The notes under the pieces: model-generated
Seen by the model: only the letters and a program-made list of their open reading frames with translations
What the model was told of the DNA's origin: nothing
Database searches by the model: none
NCBI GenBank assembly: GCA_033675265.1
Contig: JAUJYZ010000222.1
Location: 883,339 to 947,338, forward strand
Origin: Actinostola sp. cb2023
Taxonomy: Eukaryota; Cnidaria; Anthozoa; Actiniaria; Actinostolidae
DNA: 64,000 nucleotides
Reading direction: 5' to 3'
Program-made: the position numbers and the translations under genes
Shown here: in pieces, positions 32,908 through 45,636 of the stretch
Layout of the letters: the number at the start of each line of letters is the position of its first letter
How positions within the stretch are numbered: the first letter of the stretch is position 1

Positions 32908-35900
32908 GATAGACTTTCATACGAGTATACAATTGTAACTAGACTCTCACATCAAACTCACAGAGACAGGTGTATCGTGAGAACAGTTCTTCTCTGACAA
33001 ACAACACTGTCTAATTTATGCCCAACGCAGTCTCATTCAGCCTAGCCTGTTTTCGCCATTCACTTGGTCAATGATGATGCCAATGTACCTTTCGGCGCTG
33101 ATGCCAACTATCTTTCCTGTCCTGTATTAAATTGTTTCGTGGTTTCTGTCTGTACGACGCCGTGAACGACGACGGCACAAATCGGTTTTCCGATTCACTC
33201 ATGAACCACTGGTCTATATTAGACCATGGTTGAAGGATTTTCGCAGCGACTGAGCGATTGTTATTCTATCGTGAGAAAGATTTCGTCGACGTAAACACAC
33301 ATACTTAGGGCTCGCTACACTTCGTTGAATTACGACTGAAAAGTTTCCCTTGACAGAAGCGATTAATCAACTTGCGAGAGGAAGTACAAATGTGTTCTCG
33401 GCGTCTTCCGACTGATGAGGCTCTAAGTTCTTCCAACCTGTTCGCTGTAAGGAAAGCCTAATTGCGAAGGATATTGTTAATTAGCAATATATTAAACACA
33501 ATTCAATCCCACGACCAATCAGAGGCCAGCAAAGTGACTGCTTGAGTGATAGTTTAGAAAACAATTGAAGCTTTCCTATTGTCTTCCTGTCAACTCTTCC
33601 CGCTCAAATTTGCAAACACTATCCTTGAAGACCAAGGATGAAACAAAGTCCTTCAAAGAATCCTTTAAGTGCTTCAATGCAATTAGAATATCCAAAGTCC
33701 TTACGAGCAAGACAAGTCCACACAAGTCCAAGACAACCTAGCTCATGCACATCGTTCGTGTAGGCTTCTCCATCTCATCGTCTTCCGTCGACAGGCAGCT
33801 TTCGGGTTCTAGTGCTTAATAAATAATGTAAAAAAAAGCTCCGCGGAAAGAGTAAACCACGAAAACCAGAAACCATTCGAATGAAAACCGTCTTTGCATT
33901 TAAAAAAAATATTATTTGCGAAGCACAGGATTTGTTGCTAAATTACATTCTTACTCCTGCGTGAGTTCCTTGTGATTGAACTATTTTTCTCAATAAAATG
34001 TAAATTTTATTTTTCTTTATTCAAATTATCGGCTTGAAACAGGCAGGTTTCCTTGTGAATTCGTCTCAGCAGCACATCTCAATGGCATATGCATTTTTAA
34101 GAGAGCACAACTCATAATAGGTACTGGAGATTTCGACCCAATTCGTAGTCTCGATTACAAACTTCAACAATCAACATAGCGAATAAAAACACTGGGGTTA
34201 GACATTTTTCGAACAAAGAGAATATTAACCTAAGCTTCTACGTATAGTTTATAAATCCAATGATACTTTCCGTAAATAAGTACAGCGAAACGACCTACAC
34301 TTGATCGAGTCGACATTCAGTCGCGTAAAATCGCTCCTTCTTCATTATTCATAAACCTATTCTGTAGAGAAAATAAAACGAATTCTCTTCACGAGGAGAT
34401 TCGAGTATCGTGAATTCGAGAACCACATAGTTCTAGAATTAACCTCTTCTAGAGGAAATTCAAACTTTTGTCCGTTTGTATATTGTACTGTTTTGAAAAA
34501 TTCCACGTTCTTTTTGAAACCAGCTAAACGGACTTGCTTCCAGAGCAAATATAATGACTAAAGTTTGTCCTAACTTCCCACCTTTTGAATCTAATTCCAG
34601 TTAGATAAGGAAGGAAAGCAACGACTAACACGAAGAATATCAAACTTGCGAGAAGTGTAGTTTAAACTATTTTAAGGTTCTATTTCTCAGGTGTGAACGA
34701 CTCGTGTCGGAGAGGTTTTCTCCTACAAAGAAGCAAAGTGCTAATTAAAGCCGAAATCACAAAGAAAATACACTATGAACTATACTAAAATTATAGATAT
34801 TGAATCCTAAAAGCGTACACCAACCGACTAGAATTTCCCCAGAAAACACGACTGTTTCAAAACATCTGGTTTGTCACGACGGGTCACGTGACCAGCACCT
34901 GCCAAACGATGACAGTTCGGTGGTAAATTTACATGCTTTACTGTGTGGACCCAAAGCGCGCGCGGCAGTTCAAATTGAAATCGTGTCTCTCAATTTTTCT
35001 GACGTTTCTTTAGGGTTTTCCCGGGAACTACTCCGTGTAGGCACAATCACGCAATGGTCCCTATGCAATATAGAGTAAATAGTAACTTTAGTCTTCAGAA
35101 TGATAAAATATCGAGATGAATGGATAAAAGACAGCAAAAAAAAGGTAAAGTGTCTAAGTTTTGATCTTCAGCAAACTGCTTCGTTTGCAAAAGCGAACGG
35201 TTGTGCCTACATGAAGTGGTTACCGTTTTCCCTGATCAAAACCACCGACTGTCTGGGATTAAAATTTATAAAGACTGACGAAGATTTATTGTCGGGCGCA
35301 CGCTCTCTCTATTTCTTTTCTACTTTCATTTCTTTTCCATGGTGACAGCGATGGGATTTAAAATCCGAGAGAAGCGAATCCGAAGCTAATAACCTTGCCA
35401 AAGACTGCCTTTTTGTTACAGATCTCATTTTCTTTTTTCTAATCACCAATGACTCAAGGTGTGGTATCAGTGACAGGCACGTCGAATTGATTGCCACGGT
35501 AACCGCAATGCCCGACCATAAAAATATAATTTATCTCTCTACGGGGGATCGTCATCCACAGTGTAGAGATCCACACTTGTGTTGGGACAACCCGGCGACT
35601 TCAGCCATTCTATGCTACAAGCGAATCCCATTGCGCTCTACGCCGTCGTTCATGCTAAGAAAACACCGCTATTTAGCGTCCAATCGAGTCAAAGAGACGC
35701 GAGCAAGATGCAAATTCAACATGGAATAACATCAGGCCTAATTTGTCTCATTTTGATAAATTGATTAGAGACTTCGTATCGACGCTCGATTCCCGCCACT
35801 AAGGGCACTGTTTTTGTTTTTATTGCTTCTTTGATTGATATAAAGTAATGAATGAAAGTTAACGAGACAAACACCCAACAAGTACTAAGCGTAAATACAA

Positions 35901-37600
35901 CGATATTATATAATCATTATAAGCTTGTATAGATGATCAACAAACGTCAAAGTAACACAAACTCGAATTTCAAAAAAATAAATAAATACCCACTGACAGA
36001 AATCCTTTCAGTTTTTTATCATAAGAAATTCACTTGAAAAAAAGCAATTTTCCATGGCAACACACGTACAGAATCGTCTAAAAATGATCGTCTGAGTCTC
36101 GTACAGATACCATGGCAACAACAACACACCCAAAGAACGCTCATTTTTGAAAGATTAAAAGTGGCAGCCAGAGCTCTCGTTGATAAACACTCAACACCAT
36201 AAATCAAGTGTTGTATAAAACGAGAGCGCTGCCGTTATAGGGTTAAAAACAGAGGGATGCCAAAATGGTTAACAAATTTTGTTATTGAGGCTATTTCAAT
36301 AATATCTAGTTATTATTGCATTATTTAATTAAGCCAAGTTGGTTGAAATCCAAGGGATTTTCTTGGGAATACAAAAGTATGCTCTTAGTTTTAAAATCTT
36401 CATTCTGATGTATTTGTCCTACTCTGAGATATAACCCAGGAACACTTTCAGCCCAGGTCTAATGCCATTGCGAACAAAGCCAATGTTTATAGATAGCCCC
36501 AGAGGGGGAGGGGAAGCATTTGCCAATTAATTAATCTGCAACAAAACAGAAACCCACTACCATAACAATGCGTCTATGGTCAGGGAATTAACTGAATGAA
36601 TGAAAGGAAAATAGCCTAAATTAAATAAAAATCGATGAAAAAGGCGACGAATATCGACTCGATCAAAGATGATTTGTTTGTAAGATCAACGTGTTTCGAC
36701 TGTTTTTTTATACACAGTTCTAGTCATAGCTATCGATTGTGAAGGGAAATTATACGCTTGCACTTGTTATTAACGATGGCAATTAATAGTTCATGGGTCA
36801 TAAGCTTCTTGGAACGGATTCCAATTGGTTTGCAAGACCAACATTTGCAAATCATAATAAAAAACTACATTTTTCGCACACATGGTTGACCATTTTTACA
36901 CTTTGGTATTTAGTGAGTTGTCGATTCTTTTGTCAGGAGAAATGATTATTTGATGAGGGAAAGAAGCCCACACAAGCGCTGAAAAAAGGAAAGAACAGCC
37001 TAGCGGGATATTTACAATAAATCGTCCTTGCTCAAGCGGGACGCCAAACCAAGTCGATCGAAAACTTAAACAGCGTATGCTAATCTTGATTCCACGAATA
37101 AATCAATAGCTAACAACAACAACAAACTCTTCTAAAGGTGACCACAAAAATGGATGTAGAAACTTCACCCGCCTTGCGCTATTTTATTCATTCACAAGAA
37201 CTGTGATAAATTGGGCTTAACAGTGAGCTGTGGCGTGCGGCAAGCTCTCGAGAGAGGTATAACTTATATTTCAAACGACTTACTCTAATACACAAACTTG
37301 TCCGTGTGCAAATAAAAACCTGCTATTATTGACTCACGAGAAGAATAAAAATAGATGTCAAGGGCCTTCGAACAAGATGATTGGTGCTTTGTAGTACTTG
37401 CTTACAGCACCATATCGTAACGCTTCACGTAGCATTCACAGAACGATATCACGATTCACACGCAGATCACAAACCGTACGGATTTATTACATCAGATTTC
37501 TTATGACTGTGAAAAATACGCGGCGCACGACACGGTCACAGCACGGATTCATTCGAAATCCTAAAACAACACGGTAAATTTTTCACCGTCATACAAAATA
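32908..37600. other. Kv4 5' flank and intergenic DNA
   Basis: No coding exon supported. The channel's 5'UTR and promoter should lie just above 32907, but no clear TATA or initiator could be assigned. Small frames at 34800-35764 are not recognised. Confidence 0.45.
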
Positions 37601-37611
37601 TGCTCTAACTC

Positions 37612-38206
37612 TCGTATCGACGCACGTTCACATATATACGTATTGTAACGCGAATCGAACGCATGTATACGTATCGTAACGCGAATCGAACGCATGTATA
37701 CGTATCGTAACGCGAATCGACGCACATTCACATATATACGTATTGTAACGCAAATCGAACGCATGTATACGTATCGTAACGCGAATCGACGCACGTTCAC
37801 ATATATACGTATTGTAACGCGAATCGACGCACGTTCACATATATACGTATTGTAACGCGAATCGAACGCATGTATACGTATCGTAACGCGAATCGACGCA
37901 CGTTCACATATATACGTATTGTAACGCGAATCGAACGCATGTATACGTATCGCAACGCGAATCGACGCACATTCACATATATACGTATTGTAACGCGAAT
38001 CGAACACATGTATACGTATCGTAACGCGAATCGACGCACGTTCACATATATACGTATTGTAACGCGAATCGACGCACATTCACATATATACGTATTGCAA
38101 CGCGAATCGAACGCATATATACGTATCGTAACGCGAATCGACGCACGTTCACATATATACGTATTGTAACGCGAATCGAACGCATGTATACGTATCGTAA
38201 CGCGAA
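37612..38206. repeat. Satellite of alternating 31- and 38-bp units
   Basis: Two related units alternate irregularly: a 31-bp unit with ACGCATGTATACGTATCGTA and a 38-bp unit with CACGTTCACATATATACGTA. Each starts ACGCGAATCGA. The order reads roughly 38-31-31-38-31-38-38-31-38-31. A pair sums to 69 bp, so open frames run through on both strands (37561-38079, 37870-38169); these are artefacts. Every unit holds the palindrome ATACGTAT or TACGTA. Confidence 0.93.
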
Positions 38207-38582
38207 TCGCACGTTGATCTAGGAGTATACTGTTTCATATGGCACATTGACGTTTAGTCATCTTGGTATATCGTATTATATCACACGATCACGTTTTATA
38301 GTGAGCATCGCACGTTAATCTAGGAGTATACTGTTTCATATGTCACATTGACGTTTAATCATCTTGGTATATCGTATTATATCACACGATCACGTTTTAT
38401 AGTGAGCATCGCACGTTAATCTAGGAGTATACTGTTTCATATGTCACATTGACGTTTAATCATCTTGGTATATCGTATTATATCACACGATCACGTTTTA
38501 TAGTGAGCATCGCACGTTAATCTAGGAGTATACTGTTTCATATGTCACATTGACGTTTAGTCGTCTTGGTATATCGTATTTT
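38207..38582. repeat. 101-bp satellite, block 1 (nearly four copies)
   Basis: Unit begins ATCGCACGTTAATCTAGGAG and recurs every 101 bp (for example 38306, 38407, 38508). Copies differ by a few bases. The block stops in the middle of a unit, after GGTATATCGTATT, where a transposon begins. Confidence 0.93.
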
Positions 38583-38756
38583 ATAACCCATCGATAAATT
38601 TTCGCGCGCGCCCATTGGTTTAAACGGGTCACGTGGTACGATTTCACTGGACGGATGTCAGGTAATATCCCCCAGTTTTGAGATGATACCCCCCACTTTG
38701 GAGAAAAATGAAATTATCTGAACTTTTTTAAGACTGTAATGTATTTTTAATAGGTA

Positions 38757-39692
38757 AACAAGACGCTCAATGAGCGTACACTCGGGCTTATGACAAGGAC
38801 AATGTCAGTTGCGTGAGGAGGGACCTGACAATGACTGACAGTTGCGTGACGAGGGAGACTATGTATATATGTGTCGGTGAGCATAGATAAAAATCTCCGA
38901 ATCGTATTTCCGTAGCACGTACTTGGAACGTCCAGTTGAGGTTCATATTCATGGTCAGACGGTTCTGATAACGTCTTTGGTTTCTTCGTTATCGCAGAGG
39001 AAAGTCGAACTTCGTATCTTTGAAACATCCAGTTGATTCAGACTACGGTATGATGTGACAAAGCTCGACCAATCTGCTGTCTCTGCCTATACATTGAAAG
39101 ATCTTGTTCGATTTATCTCGAAATCAGAAAGGAATTATCGATTAAAAATCAAAAGCTGCTTCTGTTAGATTTAAGATGTGACCTCAAGTGACCTCAAATA
39201 CGCTTAAAGACGTACGACAGCGTACCTTGAAGAGTCGGAGATCTTTATCTATGAGTCACCGACACAAATAGTCTCCCTCGTCACTGAGCGTCTTCTTCTG
39301 TAATAGATCCCTAAAATCTAAGGACGTTTTGATTTCGATTGTATTTTTTGCCGTTCACTGACCTGTTTTGAGCGTGGAAATTCTGTTTTAAATAGCGCTA
39401 CGCGGCGGTTCTAAAATTAGGTCGCGTAATAAATGTATGACTCAGACAAGGATCATACAACTGTCATTTTTAGTATTTTTACTATTTGACCCTTTGAGCA
39501 TAGAATTACTTCATTAGGCGTTTGGATATCATCGCCCCCGTTTTCAGCCAATCGAAACCCTGAAACAGACATTCCTGACCGATACGATCACATTCTTCAC
39601 ATTTTGTGTACTACCAAGAAGAATACGAAGAAAAAAAATATACAAGAAAGCCCATTTTATAACTCGGGCTTCCTTCGGAAAGGCCCGAGTAA
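38757..39692 (+). mobile_element. 'Element B' copy 2
   Basis: The left end ACAAGACGCTCAATGAGCG and the right hairpin CTCGGGCTTCC-TTC-GGAAAGGCCCGAG match copy 1, again with TAA just outside each end. Blocks GACGAGGGAGACTATG (38848) and AATAGTCTCCCTCGTC (39267) are its subterminal inverted repeat. At 936 bp it is 630 bp shorter than copy 1. Confidence 0.7.
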
Positions 39693-39844
39693 TTAGCTTG
39701 TACAACATACATAGGCCTTTTCACGGATAGCCCGGAAGTGGCGGAACGCAATGCATTGTGGACTATATTCGGCACAAACACAACAATCTGAGCACCATTT
39801 TGGATCGAAGAACTCTGGAAGAACATAAACAAACTCACTTCATC

Positions 39845-39892
39845 ATGCCTCGGTGTACCGTGATGGGCTGCAATAATAACACGAGATATTGA
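39845..39892 (+). pseudogene. Truncated THAP zinc-finger start
   Basis: MPRCTVMGCNNNTRY then a stop. The Met-Pro-x-Cys-x-x-x-Gly-Cys start is the hallmark of THAP C2CH fingers; the remaining Cys and His are missing. Either the first exon of a spliced transposase gene or a relic. It lies between the arms of an inverted repeat. Confidence 0.55.
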
Positions 39893-40510
39893 GAAAGGTT
39901 CGTTTCGTTATTTTTCTTCGTTTCTTTGTGTATAACGGCAATTTGAATAGCATAAAATGAAAATGATACGTGATAGACCGTATAATGTACTTACTAGAGA
40001 TTACTATATTTTACTAATGTTAGATGGGTCATTATGCCACATGTCAAGGAGTATCTCGTGTCATTATTGCAGCCCATATGGCGCCTGGATTGTTGTGTTT
40101 GTGCCGAACCTAGACCAGAATGCACTCCGTTCAGCTACTTCCGGTCTATCCGTGAAAAGGTCTATGTGGTGTACTTGTTCCTTTTTGGGGATTTTAACGT
40201 CGATACGACAGCTATTTGAGGTATTTTTATAATTTTTCGATCCTTGAACTACGAACAAACGTCAAAATCGGCGCCCAAAAACTGGTCACTCAAATAAAAC
40301 CCAAAATATCAAGAAAACCACTCAAAAAGCTTCAAAAACTATCAATCTTTTATTTTCGAATACGTTTTTAGAAGTTTACACATGAAAAGATCTCAAACGG
40401 CACGGATATTTGAACTCGATCGAAACTTGTTTTATTCATCCGTCATTCAGTTTGTTTCGGTTTCTTCAACATTGAAGTCGACGTAGAAAATTTATCGAAG
40501 GGTTATAAAA

Positions 40511-40697
40511 TAAATAAACCCCTTTCTGGCTTACTGGTATATCGACTGATAATGTCCTTTGCTGAAAGACGGTCCTCAAAATATCACAGTTGCCCTCGAA
40601 GCTTCGCTTCTCGGCCAACTGTTCATTTTTCGGACCATCTCTCAGCCGCGGACATTATCAGCCGATATACCAGCCGCCAGAAGGGGTTTATTTACTA
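40511..40697. repeat. Hairpin element next to the P-like transposon
   Basis: AAATAAACCCCTTTCTGG at 40511 and CCAGAAGGGGTTTATTTA ending near 40697 are inverted, as are GATAATGTCC and GGACATTATC inside. The loop includes CTCGAAGCTTCGCTTCTCGG. It ends where satellite block 2 begins. Confidence 0.75.
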
Positions 40698-40905
40698 AAT
40701 ATCACACGATCACGTTTTATAGTGAGCATCGCACGTTAATCTAGGAGTATACTGTTTCATATGGCACATTGACGTTTAGTCATCTTGGTATATCGCATTA
40801 TATCACACGATCACGTTTTATAGTGAACATCGCACGTTAATCTAGGAGTATACTGTTTCATATGGCACATTGACGTTTAGTCGTCTTGGTATATCGTATT
40901 AGAGA
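40698..40905. repeat. 101-bp satellite, block 2 (two copies)
   Basis: Starts TATCACACGATCACG, exactly the part of the unit that follows the break in block 1. The two blocks were one array before the insertion of 38582-40697. Confidence 0.92.
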
Positions 40906-41095
40906 ACAAATATTAAAACGCTTTGTACTAAATATCACTAGTTAAACAATTGAAAACAATAGAAATATCACTATTTAGTACTAAATAGTACTATTTATTA
41001 TAATCACTTTTATTATAATAAGTACTATTTATGTTGCACGGTATATGTGTCTGTACTCTATCTTCGTATTAGGCTAAACTTTAAAATATCCACGC

Positions 41096-43172
41096 CAGTT
41101 TATATGGTAATGTACGTTCACGTATGGTAATGCACGGTCAGGTATGATAATGCACGTTCACGTATGGTAATGCACGTTCACGTATGGTAATGCACGTTCA
41201 CGTATGGTAATGCACGTTCACGTATGGTAATGCACGTTCACGTATGGTAATGCACGTTTACGTATGGTAATGCACGTTCACGTATGGTAATGCACGTTCA
41301 CGTATGGTAATGCACGTTCACGTATGGTAATGCACGTTCACGTATGGTAATGCACGTTCTCGTATGGTAATGCACGTTCACGTATGGTAATGCACGTTCA
41401 CGTATGGTAATGCACGTTCACGTATGGTAATGCACGTTCACGTATGGTGATGCACGTTCACGTATGGTGATGCACGTTCACGTATGGTGATGCACGTTCT
41501 CGTATGGTAATGCACGTTCACGTATGGTAATGCACGTTCACGTATGGTAATGCACGTTCACGTATGGTAATGCACGTTCACGTATGGTAATGCACGTTCA
41601 CGTATGGCAATGCACGTTCACGTATGGCAATGCACGTTCACGTATGGTAATGCACGTTCAGGTATGGTAATGCACGTTCACGTATGGTAATGCACGTTCA
41701 CGTATGGTAATGCACGTTTACGTATTTACGTATGGTAATGCACGTTCACGTATGGTAATGCACGTTCAGGTATGGTAATGCACGTTCACGTATGGTAATG
41801 CACGTTCACGTATGGTAATGCACGTTTACGTATGGTAATGCACGTTCACGTATGTTAATGCACGTTCACGTATGGTAATGCACGTTCACGTATGGTAATG
41901 CACGTTCACGTATGGTAATGCACGTTCACGTATGGTAATGCACGTTCAGGTATGGTAATGCACGTTCACGTATGGTAATGCACGTTCACGTATGGTAATG
42001 CACGTTCACGTATGGTAATGCACGTTCACGTATGGTAATGCACGTTCACGTATGGTAATGCACGTTTACGTATGGTAATGCACGTTCACGTATGTTAATG
42101 CACGTTCACGTATGGTAATGCACGTTCACGTATGGTAATGCACGTTCGCGTATGGTAATGCACGTTCGCGTATGGTAATGCACGTTCGCGTATGGTAATG
42201 CACGTTCACGTATGGTAATGCACGTTCACGTATGGCAATGCACGTTCACGTATGGCAATGCACGTTCACGTATGGTAATGCACGTTTCACGTATGGTAAT
42301 GCACGTTCACGTATGGTAATGCACGTTCACGTATGGTAATGCACGTTCACGTATGGTAATGCACGTTCACGTATGGTAATGCACGTTCACGTATGGTAAT
42401 GCACGTTCACGTATGGTAATGCACGTTCACGTATGGTAATGCACGTTCACGTATGGTAATGCACGTTCACGTATGGTAATGCACGTTCACGTATGGTAAT
42501 GCACGTTCACGTATGGTAATGCACGTTCACGTATGGTATTGCACGTTCACGTTGCACGTTCACGTATGGTAATGCACGTTCACGTATGGTAATGCACGTT
42601 CACGTATGGTAATGCACGTTCACGTATGGTAATGCACGTTCACGTATGGTAATGCACGTTCACGTATGGTAATGCACGTTCACGTATGGTAATGCACGTA
42701 ATGCACGTTCACGTATGGTAATGCACGTTCACGTATGGTAATGCACGTTCACGTATGGTAATGCACGTTCACGTATGGTAATGCACGTTCACGTATGGTA
42801 ATGCACGTTCACGTATGGTAATGCACGTTCACGTATGGTAATGCACGTTCACGTATGGTAATGCACGTTCACGTATGGTATTGCACGTTCACGTATGGTA
42901 ATGCACGTTCACGTATGGTAATGCACGTTCACGTATGGTAATGCACGTTCACGTATGGTAATGCACGTTCACGTATGGTAATGCACGTTCACGTATGGTA
43001 ATGCACGTCCACGTATGGTAATGCACGTTCACGTATGGTAATGCACGTTCACGTATGGTAATGCACGTTCACGCATGGTAATGCACGTTGACGTATGGTA
43101 ATGCACGTTCACTTATGGTAGATGCACGTTCACGTATGGTAATGCACGTTCACGTATGGTAATGCACGTTCC
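41096..43172. repeat. 20-bp satellite, about 100 copies
   Basis: Unit ACGTATGGTAATGCACGTTC, very uniform, with single-base variants (GGTGATG, GGCAATG, TTCGCG) found in local clusters and rare partial units near 41721, 42550 and 42700. It ends at CCTATATCTGAGCC. The unit contains ACGTGC on the minus strand, which matches the HIF/bHLH-PAS core RCGTG, twice per unit; this may be incidental. Confidence 0.97.
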
Positions 43173-43199
43173 TATATCTGAGCCTTCGATTATGTGCTC

Positions 43200-44640
43200 T
43201 CGCATGCGCATTTATAACAAAGCACTTATCACTCGGCAATCTCTTTCGGCAAGTTCTCGTATATATCTAAGCCTGCAATGTATCTGAGCGACTTTCATAT
43301 TTGAGGTCACAGACAAAACAGCATTTTTAGAGTCAGGCCTTCCAAAGGAAGCCCGACTGATGAACACACACACAATTTGGCTTATTTTTAGCGAGTCAAG
43401 TGCCACGGCTTGCAGATACTAACTATGGCCCTGCTATGATCATGCTTCAATGTGATTGATATTATTATAATGATGTGAAAAAGCCATACAACTCTGCACC
43501 TGTGAATGCCTAATGATTTGAAAAAGTGTCACATCCTTTAGAATGAATGCAAAATGGCAGAATCAGTAAATTTTAATATTTATTACGGAGTTAGTAATAT
43601 GTTACATCCATCTTTTTAAAGAGTTACTACCGAAAACTAAAACTAAATTTTGTAGTGGTTCTACACATAGCGTCTTGAAATTACACACATGTGTACGAGA
43701 AATTGATCTTTGGACTGACTATATAGCCTCGTTTCCATGCATTTGCTAGAATTCAAATGGTTATTTCATTTACATTGATTGGCTTTGGGGTATTACTAAA
43801 CAATGCATAGTCTTGCAAAAAATATATTACATTTACTAGATGTGTAATTTGTTTCAGCTTATAAATGCAAATAAAATAAAATAAAATAAAATTGCCATTT
43901 TTGCATTTGATATAGATCGAGTACAGGCTTTATACTCCTGGTTTAAATCCTCTATCAAGAACTTCCCTGATTATTGATGACTGATCCTAAGAATATATTC
44001 CACCTTTTCTACGACATTAAAATCCCTGGTTAATGATCTGGGATACAGTGTTTTCAATCAAATTTGAAGTGGGCAGATGTACTGCAGTAATGCACAATGT
44101 TAAATCCAAGGAGGGAGTGGGTTGAGATCCCCTACTACTTGTGCTTACAGTAACATTGGATAGGGAGAGCGGCCGTGACTTCAAATAAAAATATAAAAAT
44201 CAATAATAATAATAACAGATGGAACTGAGAAAAGTAGGCCGAGCTGCTTTACAAAGTAGGCACCAAAGATGAGTGTTTCTTCAACCAAAAAGTTTCAATG
44301 AATCAATTTATATGTTGCACCGTGCAGTTACTAAGAATTAAATGTGTTCATTGTTCTTTGAAAAGAAAAGAAACTAGAATTTGCGCCAGTATACTGCACA
44401 AGAAAAGGATACTTATTCACGAGTATGCAGAAATCAAATTTGATAAAAAAGTAGTCTACACAAAATACCTTACTCATGGGTATGCAGAAATCAAAATTGA
44501 TAAAAAGTACAGTCACACAAAATAATAATAATATTTTGACAAGAAAACTTCACAACAAAATCGAACAACATTTTGTTGTCTCCATGACATGTACATGTTC
44601 AAAGTCAATGATTATAAGACTAAGTAATAATAAGTAATAG
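43200..44640. other. No recognised gene
   Basis: A hairpin GAGTCAGGCCTTCC-AAA-GGAAGCCCGACT lies at 43330-43361 and resembles the terminal hairpin of element B. An AAAAT repeat is at 43872-43892. Nothing else. Confidence 0.5.
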
Positions 44641-44648
44641 AAGATATA

Positions 44649-44865
44649 CAGCAATATGCAGAAATTCTGATCCATTTGACTAAAATACATATATATATCA
44701 AAAACCTACTTTAGATTATGGGATGGTTACGCTGATATTTTTTTCTAGTTGTCTGCCAGCGAGGCTTTATGAAAAAAATATCAGCGTAGCCATCCCATAA
44801 CTTTAAGTAGGTTTTTGATATATATGTATTTTAGTCAAAAGGATCAGAATTTCTGCATATTGCTG
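44649..44865. mobile_element. Palindromic MITE 'D', copy 1, TA duplication
   Basis: CAGCAATATGCAGAAATTCT at the left and its complement at the right, TA outside each end. The two arms of about 100 bp pair over most of their length around a loop TAGTTGTCTGCCAGCGAGGC. Tc1/mariner-type by its TA target. Confidence 0.88.
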
Positions 44866-44899
44866 TATGTACATGTATATAATAATATAAATATAAATA

Positions 44900-45636
44900 C
44901 AGCAATATGCAGAAATTCTGATCATTTTGACTAAAATACATACAGTCAACTCTCCGCTAACGGACACTCTCGTAAGCGGACAGCTCTACTTACGGACACC
45001 TTTTCAAATCCCCGTTTTACCTCCCAGTCAAACTCTGTATTTACACATTCCCGTAAGCGGACACTCTCTCGTAAGCGGATGCGGACACTTTTGAAAATGA
45101 AAATTGGATTTTTCTTTTGTTTACGCTCTCTCGTAAGCGGACACACCATATAATAATGGACTTTCGGCAATGGAATTTGTCTTTAATTTGCAATAAATCA
45201 ACAAAAATATGACCTTTTACAGAGCAACAGAACAGTGGGGATCGGTTTTGTCAAATCTCCATTTGTCCGCGGGGAAGCAAGGTGTACGGTTCAGTTGCTA
45301 TTTTTCTCTACCGATTAAAACGTAATTAACTCTCCTGTAAGCGGACATCCACCCTATTTTTCTTTGGTGTCCGCTTACGGGAATAGTTCTCATAAGCGGA
45401 CAGCTCTACTAACGGACACTTTTTTCAATTCCCGAGGGTGTCCGCTTACGAGAGAGTTGACTGTATATATCAAAAACCTACTTAAAATTATGGGATGGCT
45501 ACGCTGATATTTTTTTCATAAAGCCTCGCTGGCAGACAACTAGAAAAAATATCAGCGTAACCATCCCATAATCTAAAGTAGGTTTTTGATATATATGTAT
45601 TTTAGTCAAATGGATCAGAATTTCTGCATATTGCTG
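44900..45636. mobile_element. MITE 'D', copy 2, carrying a second MITE
   Basis: Same ends and TA flanks as copy 1, but the loop is inverted (GCCTCGCTGGCAGACAACTA), so copies 1 and 2 lie head to head. A 521-bp mariner-type MITE splits it at ACTAAAATACA|TA. Confidence 0.88.
44943..45463. mobile_element. Tc1/mariner-type MITE nested in D copy 2
   Basis: CAGTCAACTCTC at the left and GAGAGTTGACTG at the right with TA at 44941-44942 and 45464-45465. Internal blocks CGTAAGCGGACA occur repeatedly in both directions. Its ends and GTAAGCG blocks recall the MITE at 22503-22772, so the two are probably related. Confidence 0.88.

Larger units (their letters stand above)
38579..40510 (+). mobile_element. 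THAP-containing (P-like) DNA transposon inside the 101-bp satellite
   Basis: Inverted termini of 25 bp (38579-38603 and 40486-40510) match at 24 positions, reading TTTTATAACCC at the left and GGGTTATAAAA at the right. Inside is the start of a THAP-type zinc finger (39845), element B copy 2 (38757-39692), and an inner inverted pair (39705-39805 with 40073-40178). Non-autonomous as seen. THAP fingers are the DNA-binding domain of P-element transposases, hence the tentative class. Confidence 0.7.

Noticed and set aside
32354..32938. Plus-strand ORFs over Kv4 exon 1
   Set aside because: Antisense shadows of a strongly conserved coding exon.
37561..38169. Long repetitive ORFs on both strands (up to 172 codons)
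   Set aside because: Produced by the 31/38-bp satellite; both strands open, no start or splice context.
41096..43172. CRISPR-like regular array
   Set aside because: Units are contiguous with no unique spacers; eukaryotic satellite.
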